52,435 nucleotides of DNA, taken from positions 1-52,435 of the forward strand of contig CAZGMJ010000038.1 in NCBI GenBank assembly GCA_964526785.1, in the 5' to 3' direction. Made by a program: the position numbers and the translations under genes. Position 1 is the stretch's first letter, and each line of letters begins with the position of its first letter. Source of the DNA: CAZGMJ01 sp964526785 (GTDB lineage Bacteria > Planctomycetota > Phycisphaerae > Sedimentisphaerales > Anaerobacaceae). Under the pieces are notes generated by a model. The model was not told the origin of the DNA and searched no databases. It saw nothing but the letters and a program-made list of their open reading frames with translations. Positions 44,741 to 52,435 of the stretch are shown here, one piece after another.

Positions 44741-45426
44741 TCCGATAGCTTCAATGTGATTTCAAGATCGTTCACCTTGGTGGCATCCGGATCGGGGTTG
44801 GACGCGGCGGACCAGAGGAGTTTCACTCGGTTTTCCTTGATCTCCGTGATCGTGAAGCCTTCCACGGTGTCGCCTTCGAAGAGGAACTTGTCCCCGATCA
44901 TGCAGCAATTGCCTCGTCCCGACTGCATGATGCTCAGGACTTTCAAGCCTTCGGCTTTTTTCGCCATTTTCTGGCGTTGGATCGCCTGCAAATTGGGCTT
45001 GGCTGTAACCTCTTCGGTCGATGTGTCCAGGCCGGCTCTGCCCAGTTCGAATTCGAACGGGTTCTTGGCCAGCTCGTTCACCTCCACCTGCTCGACATCC
45101 GAGAACTCGTAGAATTTCTCCACGATCTCGCCCATCTTGTTGAACATCTCCGACTTGACACCGACCAGGCGCGCAATGGCGATTTCTATCTCCGTCTCCT
45201 CGCTTTTGCTTTCGGAGGCCGTGGCTGCCTGTGGAGTGCTGCGCTTGATCATGAATCCAAGACACGCCAGGCCTGCAATGAACAAAACGGCCAGCAGTGT
45301 GGTCGTCTTGCGCGTCTGGGTACTACGCGACGCCACCGTGTAGTACTCGCCACTCTGGTTCGGTTCGCCGGTATTCTGTTCGACCGGCGTTTCATCCATC
45401 GACTGTTCTCGTAAGAAAGACAACAT
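44737..45426 (-). CDS. PilP/GspC-like inner-membrane alignment protein
   Basis: 229 aa. One membrane helix near residues 45-65 (TTLLAVLFIAGLACLGFMI), a helical/coiled-coil periplasmic stretch (EIEIAIARLVGVKSEMFNK), and a C-terminal beta-rich domain (CCMIGDKFLFEGDTVEGFTI, RVKLLW) that resembles the PilP/GspC homology region, which docks to the secretin. Identification rests on position between pilO and the ATPase and on the layout. Start 45426 has GGAG upstream; a longer start at 45441 has none. Confidence 0.7.
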   Translation of the reverse strand: MLSFLREQSMDETPVEQNTGEPNQSGEYYTVASRSTQTRKTTTLLAVLFIAGLACLGFMIKRSTPQAATASESKSEETEIEIAIARLVGVKSEMFNKMGEIVEKFYEFSDVEQVEVNELAKNPFEFELGRAGLDTSTEEVTAKPNLQAIQRQKMAKKAEGLKVLSIMQSGRGNCCMIGDKFLFEGDTVEGFTITEIKENRVKLLWSAASNPDPDATKVNDLEITLKLSE

Positions 45427-45497
45427 AGTTCTACTCCACAACTCGTACGTGCTGAAGATCCCACAGGGAGATCTCCGGCGACACAGGTTTGTTCGAT

Positions 45498-46034
45498 CTA
45501 CGTAGTCTTATGCTGGAAAAAGATGCTGACTACGAAGTCGGCAACGATACGGCCTTCTTCCGTCTTCTCCTTGTCGATCTCCAACTCGCGGATCTTCATA
45601 ATCCGGGGGAGTTTCTCGAGTTCCAGGAGAAACGAGTAGAAGGACTTGAAATCGCCCGCAAGCGCCATCTCCAGCGGTTGTTCGATATAGCCGCTGTTGT
45701 CGGTTCGCTCGAGCGTTCGGATCGTCTTGGGTTCCAGACCTTCGGTCTGAGCGATGACGGTAACCTGCTCCAGAACCTCGTGGATCTTGCTCTTGGGGGG
45801 TAACTTGCTTTCGAAGAACTGAATCGCCTCGTGCAACTGCTCGAGTTGCTGACTCAGGTCCTTCGCTGCCGCCGTTGCCTGCTCGAACTCATCCAGCTTG
45901 TTGAGCTTCGTGGCCACACGATTCTTGGTCTCAGCGAGGTGCTTGTTGGCCGGTTTGATCATGTACTGATACCCGGCGACGGCGACGCCAACCAGCAGAC
46001 CGAAGAAGACGAGTTTTCTTAAGCCGCTTGTCAT
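45498..46034 (-). CDS. pilO: PilO-like inner-membrane pilus protein
   Basis: 178 aa. Short cytoplasmic head, a membrane helix (LVFFGLLVGVAVAGYQYMI), then a coiled coil (LNKLDEFEQATAAAKDLSQQ) and a ferredoxin-like domain with YSFLLELEKLPRIMKIRELE, typical of PilO. PilO pairs with PilN to form the ring that aligns the motor with the secretin. AAGGA precedes the ATG at 46034. Confidence 0.88.
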   Translation of the reverse strand: MTSGLRKLVFFGLLVGVAVAGYQYMIKPANKHLAETKNRVATKLNKLDEFEQATAAAKDLSQQLEQLHEAIQFFESKLPPKSKIHEVLEQVTVIAQTEGLEPKTIRTLERTDNSGYIEQPLEMALAGDFKSFYSFLLELEKLPRIMKIRELEIDKEKTEEGRIVADFVVSIFFQHKTT

Positions 46035-46105
46035 AATGTGTTCCTTACCATAAATACGCAAATACCGGGCGGATAACGCCCGGCTGATTAGTTACCGTGT
46101 CAGTC

Positions 46106-46813
46106 TCAGAATTTGTAAACGGATCTTCCGCCTCTGGCCCGGATGTTGTCGACGTCCTCCTTGGTCAGATGCACCTCGTTGCAGAGCATCGCCTTGAGTT
46201 TGAACTGACGAAAGACGGTGTCGTCGACTTTCCGCTCCTTGGATTCCACCAGGGCGACGTCCCGCAGAAGCGAGGAAAAGCTCAGCCGCTCTATGTACGA
46301 GGCCACCTGAAGATCGCTCGGAGCCGTGCCGGTGATGTCGATGTGTGTCTCGAGTAGTTTCTCGCGCGAAACGGGCTCTTCAGCGGCTCCGTCCTTCTTC
46401 GCTGCTTTGTACTTGGTGGTCGTAACCGTCCGACTCACGCCCTTGGGTTCCTTTTGAACCAGCCCCAGCTTCAACAGAGATACGCCCGCCGGCAGATCGT
46501 TTGTCAGTGCCGCCAGGAGGATGCTGCGGGGAACCGGTTCGAGCAGTTCCTTCGTTGTCAGCGCGGTCTTCATCATCTCTTTGCGCTTCTTCTGGAGTTC
46601 CTCGAACTTCTTGATCGCTTCGCGGGCTTCCGCCATTCGCGTGTTGACAAGGTCTTCCTGAACCTGGCACGCGCGCTGCCTGACCTTAATGGTTGCGAAC
46701 GAGCCGCCCAGAGCGGCCATGACCACCATGAACAGAATCAGGCACATGAAGTTGGTCCGCCGTGATTCTGTGCTCTGCACGTAATCGTCCGGCACGAAGT
46801 TGATGTTCACCAT
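46106..46813 (-). CDS. pilN: PilN-like inner-membrane pilus protein
   Basis: 235 aa. The N terminus MVNINFVPDDYVQ is the signature segment that inserts into the PilM groove; a membrane helix (about 24-42) and a coiled coil (VQEDLVNTRMAEAREAIKKF) follow, then a ferredoxin-like fold (RSILLAALTNDLPAGVSLLK). A Lys/Ala-rich insert (KYKAAKKDGAAEEP) is longer than usual. AAGGA before the ATG; 51-base gap after pilM. Confidence 0.88.
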   Translation of the reverse strand: MVNINFVPDDYVQSTESRRTNFMCLILFMVVMAALGGSFATIKVRQRACQVQEDLVNTRMAEAREAIKKFEELQKKRKEMMKTALTTKELLEPVPRSILLAALTNDLPAGVSLLKLGLVQKEPKGVSRTVTTTKYKAAKKDGAAEEPVSREKLLETHIDITGTAPSDLQVASYIERLSFSSLLRDVALVESKERKVDDTVFRQFKLKAMLCNEVHLTKEDVDNIRARGGRSVYKF

Positions 46814-46864
46814 AGGTCCTTAACCTCCCTGCCCCGAGCTTCTGTGGGGCGGTTTGTGCATCCT

Positions 46865-47839
46865 CTATGACAGACAGAGCCCGAAGGCTGTAGCCCAGTT
46901 TACTTGCTTCTGCTGCTGCACTTGATTGGCCTGCATCGAAGCCGACGCGCGGCGATCTATCCCCAGGCGGTACGGATCGGCAATGTGCACCGCTGCCAGA
47001 CAGTCGCCCATCTGCGCTGGAATCTCCAGTTGCTTTGCGATGGCGGTGCATGCCTCTTTGTTGATGCCTCTGCCCGCCAGGAAGATCAGACGCTCCAGTT
47101 GTGCGCCCTGATAGGTCGAACTGAACTCACGTCGGGCGGCAGTCAGTTCCATCACCAGCCGCTTGATCGCTTCCTCGTTGTCGAACCGCTTCGATCCGAT
47201 AGAAATGGACCGGGCGAGCAGCGGATTCTTGTGGCGGCAAATGACCATGTTCGTGCAGTTTGCTTCGAGCCCGAGCAGCATTACCACCGCATCCAGGTCC
47301 GACCGGCGTCTGCCGAAGAACTTCGCGTAGCAGTTGGCCAGCGCCGTCGGCCAGACGCCGATGTTCCTCGCATGCAGGCCGCTCCGCTCGTAAATGGCAA
47401 GATGACGGTCGATGATGGCACGCTGGGCCGCCATGACAAGCACGCTGTCGTTCTCCGTCGGAACGTATTTGATCAGTGTGTTTTCCACCGTTGCGTCGAA
47501 TGGCAGGTTCTTCTTGATTCTGCCCAATAGAAGGCTGTTCAAATCCGCGTCGACGTTCTTGGGCATGCGCGTGTGCTCGACGTACAGCTCATTCGGCAAA
47601 ATGGCGGCGGTTACTTCCTTGCCCTTGAAGCCGCTCTTTGCCGTGAGATTTCGCATTGCGTCAATCGCCCATCGCTGCCAGTCGCTGCTGCCCGTCGCAA
47701 CATCGTTGGGCCTGGCCAGACTTCGACTGGCGATCAGCGTCAGATCGCCGCCGTTTTCGGCCAGTTGAACGATCTTCAGAGCGTCGTCGCTCAGATCAAC
47801 GCCGATACTGCAGGGGCGGTTTTTCAGGAAGCTTAACAT
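46865..47839 (-). CDS. pilM: PilM actin-like ATPase of the pilus platform
   Basis: 324 aa. Actin-like fold with phosphate-1 segment IGVDLSDDALKIVQLAENGG and later AVVMLLGLEANCTNMVICRH (phosphate-2). It is a soluble protein that binds the PilN N terminus on the cytoplasmic side. First gene of the operon; GAGGCG before the ATG and a candidate promoter about 195 bases upstream. The last 25 residues are Gln-rich and unlike other PilM proteins. Confidence 0.9.
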   Translation of the reverse strand: MLSFLKNRPCSIGVDLSDDALKIVQLAENGGDLTLIASRSLARPNDVATGSSDWQRWAIDAMRNLTAKSGFKGKEVTAAILPNELYVEHTRMPKNVDADLNSLLLGRIKKNLPFDATVENTLIKYVPTENDSVLVMAAQRAIIDRHLAIYERSGLHARNIGVWPTALANCYAKFFGRRRSDLDAVVMLLGLEANCTNMVICRHKNPLLARSISIGSKRFDNEEAIKRLVMELTAARREFSSTYQGAQLERLIFLAGRGINKEACTAIAKQLEIPAQMGDCLAAVHIADPYRLGIDRRASASMQANQVQQQKQVNWATAFGLCLS

Positions 47840-48379
47840 GTCGCCTCAATCCATGACTTAATCGGTTGACGATCCTGCCCGGGTTTGCATCGTCCTTCAT
47901 GCCGAGCCCGACATCGCGGCTCTGGCATCTAACGGTTCATCGGGATTCCCGACAGTGACCTGCACTAAACCGCGGGAGTCCTGCAAAGCCGAGCGGGCAT
48001 TACCCGGCATTCAGTTCTCATAGTGCCACGTAAAATATATGAAACAGAAAGAGCCGTAGCCAAAAAGGGTCCGTAGCTGGGCTGCATGAGTAAGGTGGGG
48101 GTGGCGGTTGGGCGGGGGGGAGAGCCGATAAAACCCGGGCGATTGTCCCGCCAGCGGGGCTGTCGGCGGTTCTGGGGCAATCGGTCTATGGCGGCAGAGA
48201 CCGGGGTTCGGATTCCGCGGTCGGCGGGCTCGGCCGGGTTTCCGGGTTGCCGTGTCATTCGGTGCCGTTTGAACGGCAAATCGGCGATTCGCGGGATGGC
48301 AAGAGCGGCCTTGCGTTATAGGACGCTTTTGCCGTTCAGTTCGCCGGATTCGAGTTCGGCTCGAACCGGCGTTCTGTCG
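47840..48379. other. 540-base gap upstream of the pilus operon
   Basis: GC-rich sequence with no convincing gene. It contains a candidate promoter at 48034-48063 for the pilM operon and must hold the 3' end signals of gpsA. No repeat or known RNA recognised. Confidence 0.35.
48034..48063 (-). promoter_or_regulatory. candidate promoter of the pilM operon
   Basis: TTGGCT, 18 bases, TATATT on the minus strand, about 195 bases before the pilM start. The -10 is good; the -35 matches at three positions. The long leader leaves room for regulation. Confidence 0.45.
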
Positions 48380-49393
48380 CTATTCGGCCCGAAGTCTTCG
48401 CCGCATCAGTTCGGCCAGGGCGTCTTCGACGGACTGATCCTCGAAGAGGATGCGATGGATCGCCTGGGTGATGGGCATTTCAACGTTATGCTGACGGGCC
48501 AGGGCCACGACCGACCGGCAGGTTGCGATTCCCTCGACGACCGATTTTGTGGCTGCCTGGGCCTGCTCGACGGACTGGCCCTGTCCGATTCTCTGGCCGA
48601 AGGAGCGGTTGCGGCCGCTGGGTGATATGCAGGTGGTTACCAGGTCGCCGAGACCGGCCAGGCCGTAGAATGTCTCCTGCCTGGCTCCCATAGCCAGACC
48701 CAGGCGCGTGATCTCGGCGAGGCCTCTGTCCAGCAGGGCGGCTTTGGCGTTGTCGCCGAGGCCGACGCCGTCGATGATGCCGGCGGCGATGGCAATGACA
48801 TTCTTGGTCGCGCCGGCCAGTTCGACGCCGAGCACATCGGTGTTGCGATAGACGCGCAGCCAGTCCACGCGGTCCGAGAAGAGGTGTTGCAGGGCCTCGG
48901 CGAGTTCGTCGTTTTCGCCGGCGACGCAGGCGGTGGCCGGGAGCTTGCGGGCCAGTTCGTCGGCGATTGTCGGGCCGCTGAGCACGGCGTATCTGCCATC
49001 GCGATCCAGGACATCGGCGAGTATCTGTGTCGGCCGCAGCAGGGTGGAGTTCTCAATGCCTTTGGTGACCGAGACGATAGGGACATCGGGCGGGACGTAT
49101 GGCTTGAGGCGCTGCCACACGCGGCGCATGTACTGGCAGGGGACCGCCGAGACGATGCAATCGGCGTCCAGCATGATGCGTTCGTCGTTCGGTTCGAATG
49201 CAATGGCCTGCGGCAGGGGATAGCCGGGCAGGAATCGCGTATTCTCACCAGCGCGGGCGAATGCGTTCAACTGGTCGGCGTCATAGCCCCATATGCGGGG
49301 ACGCAGCTCTTTGTCCGAGAACAGCATTCCCAGTACGGTGCCCATGCCACCGTCGCCGATGATGGATATGTTTTCATAACGTTTTGCGTGCAT
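48380..49393 (-). CDS. gpsA: NAD(P)H-dependent glycerol-3-phosphate dehydrogenase
   Basis: 337 aa. It reduces dihydroxyacetone phosphate to sn-glycerol 3-phosphate for phospholipid synthesis. ISIIGDGGMGTVLGML is the nucleotide-binding loop, with GDGGMGT where many have GxGxWGT; VSVTKGIENSTLLRP, LSGPTIADELARKLPATACV, ELAGATKNVIAIAAGIIDGV (active-site lysine) and GLGDLVTTCISPSGRNRSFG follow. AGGA lies 7 bases before the ATG at 49393; a longer frame to 49462 is unlikely. Length normal. Confidence 0.95.
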   Translation of the reverse strand: MHAKRYENISIIGDGGMGTVLGMLFSDKELRPRIWGYDADQLNAFARAGENTRFLPGYPLPQAIAFEPNDERIMLDADCIVSAVPCQYMRRVWQRLKPYVPPDVPIVSVTKGIENSTLLRPTQILADVLDRDGRYAVLSGPTIADELARKLPATACVAGENDELAEALQHLFSDRVDWLRVYRNTDVLGVELAGATKNVIAIAAGIIDGVGLGDNAKAALLDRGLAEITRLGLAMGARQETFYGLAGLGDLVTTCISPSGRNRSFGQRIGQGQSVEQAQAATKSVVEGIATCRSVVALARQHNVEMPITQAIHRILFEDQSVEDALAELMRRRLRAE

Positions 49394-49712
49394 TCGGTCA
49401 TCCTGACGCAACAAGTTCCATGTTCTATCAGCCGGGAGCGGCGTTGCGAATACTCGACGCAACAGCCGATCCGCGGTTCTGTCTGTGCCGCTGGATCGAG
49501 GCCATTAGAGCAGTCCGAGGGAGCTGCGTCAACGCCGGTGTCGTGCGGCCCGGGCGGAGCGCCGTCTTACAGGGGCGGCGCCCGTATCGTTTGAGTGCGT
49601 TGCGGCTCCTAACAGAATTCTCACATTCGTTTAACGGCTCAGTAATGCGATTTCGGTACATTCATAGTAGCCAATGAGCTCAACACCTTTGGGGGAAGGT
49701 GATCTGCAGCAC
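49394..49712. other. intergenic region between gpsA and hflX
   Basis: Part of a 359-base gap between two minus-strand genes. Besides the terminator-like hairpin at its right end it contains CACCTT/AAGGTG at 49684-49701. No gene recognised. Confidence 0.35.
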
Positions 49713-49752
49713 GGCGAGCGTCCCCTTTATTCGTCTCCCGCTCGCCCTTTTT
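49713..49752 (+). terminator. intrinsic terminator-like hairpin pointing into hflX
   Basis: GGCGAGCG (49713-49720) pairs perfectly with CGCTCGCC (49739-49746) and is followed by CTTTTT, so it would end a plus-strand transcript. On the minus strand the hairpin follows the hflX stop by 6 bases but lacks a T-run. Confidence 0.55.
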
Positions 49753-51069
49753 CTATTTCTGCAGGGTTTCGATCCGTTCGGGGCGCAGTCGCTGCAGGCC
49801 GGGCAGTTGGTTCTTGCCCAGTCGTGCGTCTATGATGACGGTGCTGTCGCTGTACTGTTCGCTGAGGACGCGGCCGCGTGCGCGGAGGAAGCTCTGGACT
49901 TTTCCGTTGGACTGATTGGAGCGGACGCGGAGGATCATTTCGGTGCCCTTGTAGCGGGCGACGACGGCGTCCCGCAATTCGTCGAGGCCCAGGCCCGTTT
50001 TGGCGGAGATGCACACCGATTCGTGCAGGACGGTCTGGAGCAGTTCGAGCGCGCTTAGATCTCGGGCGATATCCGCCTTGTTGATTACGGGCAGGACGGG
50101 TTTTTCGCCGCAGCCGATTTCGCTGAGGACCTGTTCGACCGACTCGAGTTGTTTGAGGGCATCCGGATTGGAGGCGTCGACGACGTGCAGCAACAGGTCG
50201 GCATTGACGGCTTCTTCCAGCGTCGCTTTGAAGGATGCAATGAGCTGGTGGGGCAGATCGCGAACGAAACCCACGGTATCGCTCAGGAGGACTTCGACGC
50301 CTCTGGCTGGGGACCATTTGCGGGTCCTGGTGTCGAGGGTGGCGAAGAGGCGATCTTCGACGGCGACATGGGCGCTGGTCAGTTTGTTGAGCAGGGTACT
50401 CTTGCCGGCGTTGGTGTAGCCGACGAGGCATATCTTATAGAGTCCGCGGCGGCCGTCGATTTCACGTATTTTGCGTGCGTCGATTCGGGCCAGATCGCGT
50501 TTGAGTTCGGTGATGCGTTTTGTGACGAGTCGGCGGTCGATTTCGAGCTGCTGTTCGCCCGGGCCGCGTGTGCCGATGCCGCCGACGGATCCGGCGGTTG
50601 TGCCGCCGCCTGCGCCGGCCACGGTATCGAGGTGGGACCACATGCGTGTGAGGCGCGGGTAGGTATATTCGAGCTGGGCGAGTTCGACCTGCAGTTTGGC
50701 CTGTTTGGTTTTGGCCCGGCCGGCGAATATATCGAGGATCAGCTCGCTGCGGTCAAGGACTTTTTGCTCGACGATCCTTTCGAGGCGGCGAATCTGGCCG
50801 GGGGTGAGGTCGTTGTCGAAGATGACGATGTCGGCCTTGAATCGCTGGACGCGGTCGCGCAACTGCTCGGCCTTGCCTTTGCCGATGTAGGTTCCGGCGC
50901 GGATGGCGTGTATTTTCTGCTGAAAGCGGTCCACGACGACGGCTCCCGCGCTTTCGGCCAGGGCGGTCAATTCTGAGAGATTATCGGCTTTGTCGCTGCC
51001 GCGAGGGACTGCGGCGACGAGTATGGCTCGTTCCTTTCTGACTTTCAGCGTTTCGCGCAACTTTTCCAA
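49753..51069 (-). CDS. hflX: ribosome-associated GTPase HflX
   Basis: 438 aa. It splits stalled 70S ribosomes and responds to stress. Nucleotide-binding N-terminal domain with GKGKAEQLRD, then the glycine-rich linker AGAGGGTTAGSVGGIGTRGP and GEQQLEIDRR helix, G1 GYTNAGKST (about 217), LFATLDTRTR (G2), DTVGFVRDLP (G3), NKAD (G4) and a C-terminal domain. The start codon is TTG at 51069, with GGAGG ten bases upstream, which outweighs any later ATG. A promoter (51101-51129) lies just upstream. Confidence 0.96.
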   Translation of the reverse strand: MEKLRETLKVRKERAILVAAVPRGSDKADNLSELTALAESAGAVVVDRFQQKIHAIRAGTYIGKGKAEQLRDRVQRFKADIVIFDNDLTPGQIRRLERIVEQKVLDRSELILDIFAGRAKTKQAKLQVELAQLEYTYPRLTRMWSHLDTVAGAGGGTTAGSVGGIGTRGPGEQQLEIDRRLVTKRITELKRDLARIDARKIREIDGRRGLYKICLVGYTNAGKSTLLNKLTSAHVAVEDRLFATLDTRTRKWSPARGVEVLLSDTVGFVRDLPHQLIASFKATLEEAVNADLLLHVVDASNPDALKQLESVEQVLSEIGCGEKPVLPVINKADIARDLSALELLQTVLHESVCISAKTGLGLDELRDAVVARYKGTEMILRVRSNQSNGKVQSFLRARGRVLSEQYSDSTVIIDARLGKNQLPGLQRLRPERIETLQK

Positions 51070-51100
51070 ATAGAGAATACCTCCAAATAGGTCCTTCTAT

Positions 51101-51129
51101 ATATTACCAAATTCGGCCGGCTTGCTCAA
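51101..51129 (-). promoter_or_regulatory. promoter of hflX
   Basis: TTGAGC, 17 bases, TAATAT on the minus strand, 32 bases before the TTG start codon. Confidence 0.6.
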
Positions 51130-51533
51130 GGACGGCTGATCCGATGCGCGGCCGGCACCAAATTTTGCTTTTCGGCCGCTATTTTGCAATCTACGGGCCA
51201 TTTCGGTTATAAGTTCCTTTGTATGAGTTGTTTGCGGATAAATTGCCTATTTTGTCATTGGGTTCGTTTTTTGAAAAAGGGGCCACGGGGTCGGCGTAGC
51301 AAGGCACTGGGGCATCCAGGCATCGAGGCACCAAGGGAGGTCGCGGACGGAAGATGGGTAAGTGTGTACAGGCACGGTGGTTTCTCCATTTTGTATTTGG
51401 CTTTGTTTTTCATATTTGTCCAAGCGAAGGGGAGCTCCCTCGACTCGTTCCACTCGCTCGGGACGACACCCGAATCGATGTAGAGGGGTGTCGATTGGGT
51501 TTGTTCTTTCGTATGAGGGGCCAGGGGGGCGGC

Positions 51534-51590
51534 CACAGAGTACACAGAGAACGCGGAGAACCAGAGGGCACAGAGTACGCAGAGAATAAG
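51534..51590. repeat. CACAGAG/ACGCAGAGAA short-repeat cluster
   Basis: Low-complexity purine-rich stretch made of the recurring words CACAGAG, TACACAGAG, ACGCGGAG and GTACGCAGAG. Probably a non-coding intergenic repeat. Confidence 0.7.
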
Positions 51591-51809
51591 TTCGTTTGGC
51601 TGGGTGTCCGCTGTCGTGGCATACCACGCTTATGGGCTAACCGGTGCGGGTGTCGGGCGGGCATTGCTGATCCTCCAATGGCTGCATTGGGCTCCTTCGG
51701 TGTAGTTAGATGACTACAATACATATAGACGTGTGCCGGGGGTGAAATGTTCGGGGAAAATCGGGAATTGATGCAAAAAGTTTTGGGGCTTTGTGTGACA
51801 GGATGCGGC

Positions 51810-52017
51810 CGCGGCCAGGGGCCGCGATAGGGGTGTCTTTTTTTGACAGGATTCACAAGATGAGCAGGATTACGAAAGTTGGTATGCGGGGGAAGTCGGG
51901 TCGGCCATGTGTCCGCCATGGCAGTCTCTTTTCGATGCAAGCATCTTTGAGAGCCTGCCTTTGCGTCCACCGTGTTGCTTCGCACCACGGGTTTGGCCGA
52001 CCCGCCGGGGCGCGTCT
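51810..52017. repeat. ~205-nt direct repeat, copy 1
   Basis: Begins with the palindrome CGCGGCC-AGG-GGCCGCG, followed by a T-run and GACAGGATT, CACAAGATGAGCAGGATTAC and GGCCATGTGTCCGCCATGG, and ends at GGGGCGCGTC. Copy 2 starts 356 bases later. Confidence 0.85.
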
Positions 52018-52165
52018 ATAGGTGCCAGCTCGGTCGGTATAATTGATTTACAGGATGGCGCCTGGTTTTAGATGTCGTGGGAAGATACGTGGGTTCGTGT
52101 TGATGTCGCGGCGGATGCAGAAAGCACAAAACGAATACGAATAGGAAATGAATGATCGAAATGTG

Positions 52166-52367
52166 CGCGGCCAGGGGCCGCGATTGGGATTTTTTTGACA
52201 GGATTGACACGATGAGCAAGATTACGAAAGTTGGTATGCGGGGGAGGGCGGTCGGCCATGTGTCCGCCATGGCAGTCTCTTCTCGATGCAAGCATCTTTG
52301 AGAGCCTGCCTTTGCGTCCACCGTGTTGCTTTGCACCACGGGAAGGGCCGACCCCCCGGGGCGCGTC
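52166..52367. repeat. ~205-nt direct repeat, copy 2
   Basis: Same element as 51810-52017, starting with the identical CGCGGCC-AGG-GGCCGCG palindrome. The two differ by scattered substitutions and small indels (7 T's against 8, GGGGAGGGCGG against GGGGAAGTCGGG). Confidence 0.85.
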
Positions 52368-52435
52368 GATGGCATTAACTGTTTCGCAAGTGTGGTAAAG
52401 GGTCGGATGTGGACCTGCGGATGCACAGGATAGTC

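Larger units (their letters stand above)
51130..52435. other. 1.3-kb region without a convincing gene, repeat-rich
   Basis: Open frames on both strands reach about 190 codons but consist of Arg/Pro/Ser-rich sequence read through repeats. It contains a cluster of CACAGAG-type short repeats and two copies of a ~205-nt element. These resemble the intergenic debris found at many loci in planctomycete genomes; no RNA gene was recognised. Confidence 0.5.

Noticed and set aside
51410..51988. 192-codon minus-strand frame, and its partner at 52016-52426
   Set aside because: The two share sequence only because they cross the two copies of the ~205-nt repeat; composition and lack of a ribosome binding site argue against a gene.

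Overview
The window looks like chromosomal DNA of a planctomycete, most likely of the class Phycisphaerae. The evidence is the gene mix rather than a marker gene: a secreted beta-helix protein ending in a planctomycete-type dockerin-like segment (10646-12424), a Tat-exported Gfo/Idh/MocA oxidoreductase beside a huge DUF1080-ThuA-HEAT-discoidin protein (21424-26443), a HzsA-related multihaem protein (32172-35252), an exported heparinase/alginate-lyase-type enzyme, and FTLIE-type pseudopilins in a pilMNOP/pilB/pilT/pilC cluster. Most of the window is GC-rich; the stretch 36068-38739 is visibly richer in A+T and looks acquired.

Layout. 69-1820: a GT41 (O-GlcNAc-transferase-like) protein. 1939-10216: a run of minus-strand genes, namely two zinc alcohol/sugar dehydrogenases, a periplasmic binding protein, a Tat-exported protein that may have a sugar-isomerase-like fold, a membrane/TPR protein and S-adenosylhomocysteine hydrolase. 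10646-17863: secreted and envelope proteins (beta-helix/dockerin, DUF3616), a STAS protein, a DUF401 permease and a polysaccharide lyase. 18168-21245: a DUF1294 membrane protein followed 3 bases later by a superfamily 2 helicase with two predicted membrane helices, the most unusual gene pair here. 21424-27713: a carbohydrate-degradation block (DUF1080/ThuA fusion, Gfo/Idh/MocA, SASA esterase). 27872-30908: three minus-strand genes with ATGA overlaps (glycosyltransferase, sugar aminotransferase, sugar acetyltransferase) that look like an amino-sugar route for a surface glycan. 32172-35252: HzsA-related protein.

35253-39151 is an accessory region: a 15-unit 21-nt tandem repeat, a SEC-C protein, a two-gene GYF/DUF2569 cassette bracketed by two copies of a 128-129-nt repeat, and a tRNA-Val gene with its own promoter. 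39352-47839 is one minus-strand operon for a type IV pilus/type II secretion-like machine, in transcription order pilM, pilN, pilO, a PilP-like protein, a GspE/PilB ATPase, a PilT ATPase, a GspF/PilC platform protein and two pseudopilins; no secretin is present. 48380-51069 holds housekeeping gpsA and hflX. The last 1.37 kb has no convincing gene and carries a duplicated ~205-nt element plus low-complexity intergenic repeats.

In this reading the cell exports carbohydrate-active proteins by Sec and Tat, takes up and oxidises the released sugars with cytoplasmic dehydrogenases, and builds a glycan-coated envelope with a T4P/T2SS-like apparatus. All functions come from motif recognition by eye; no database search was run.
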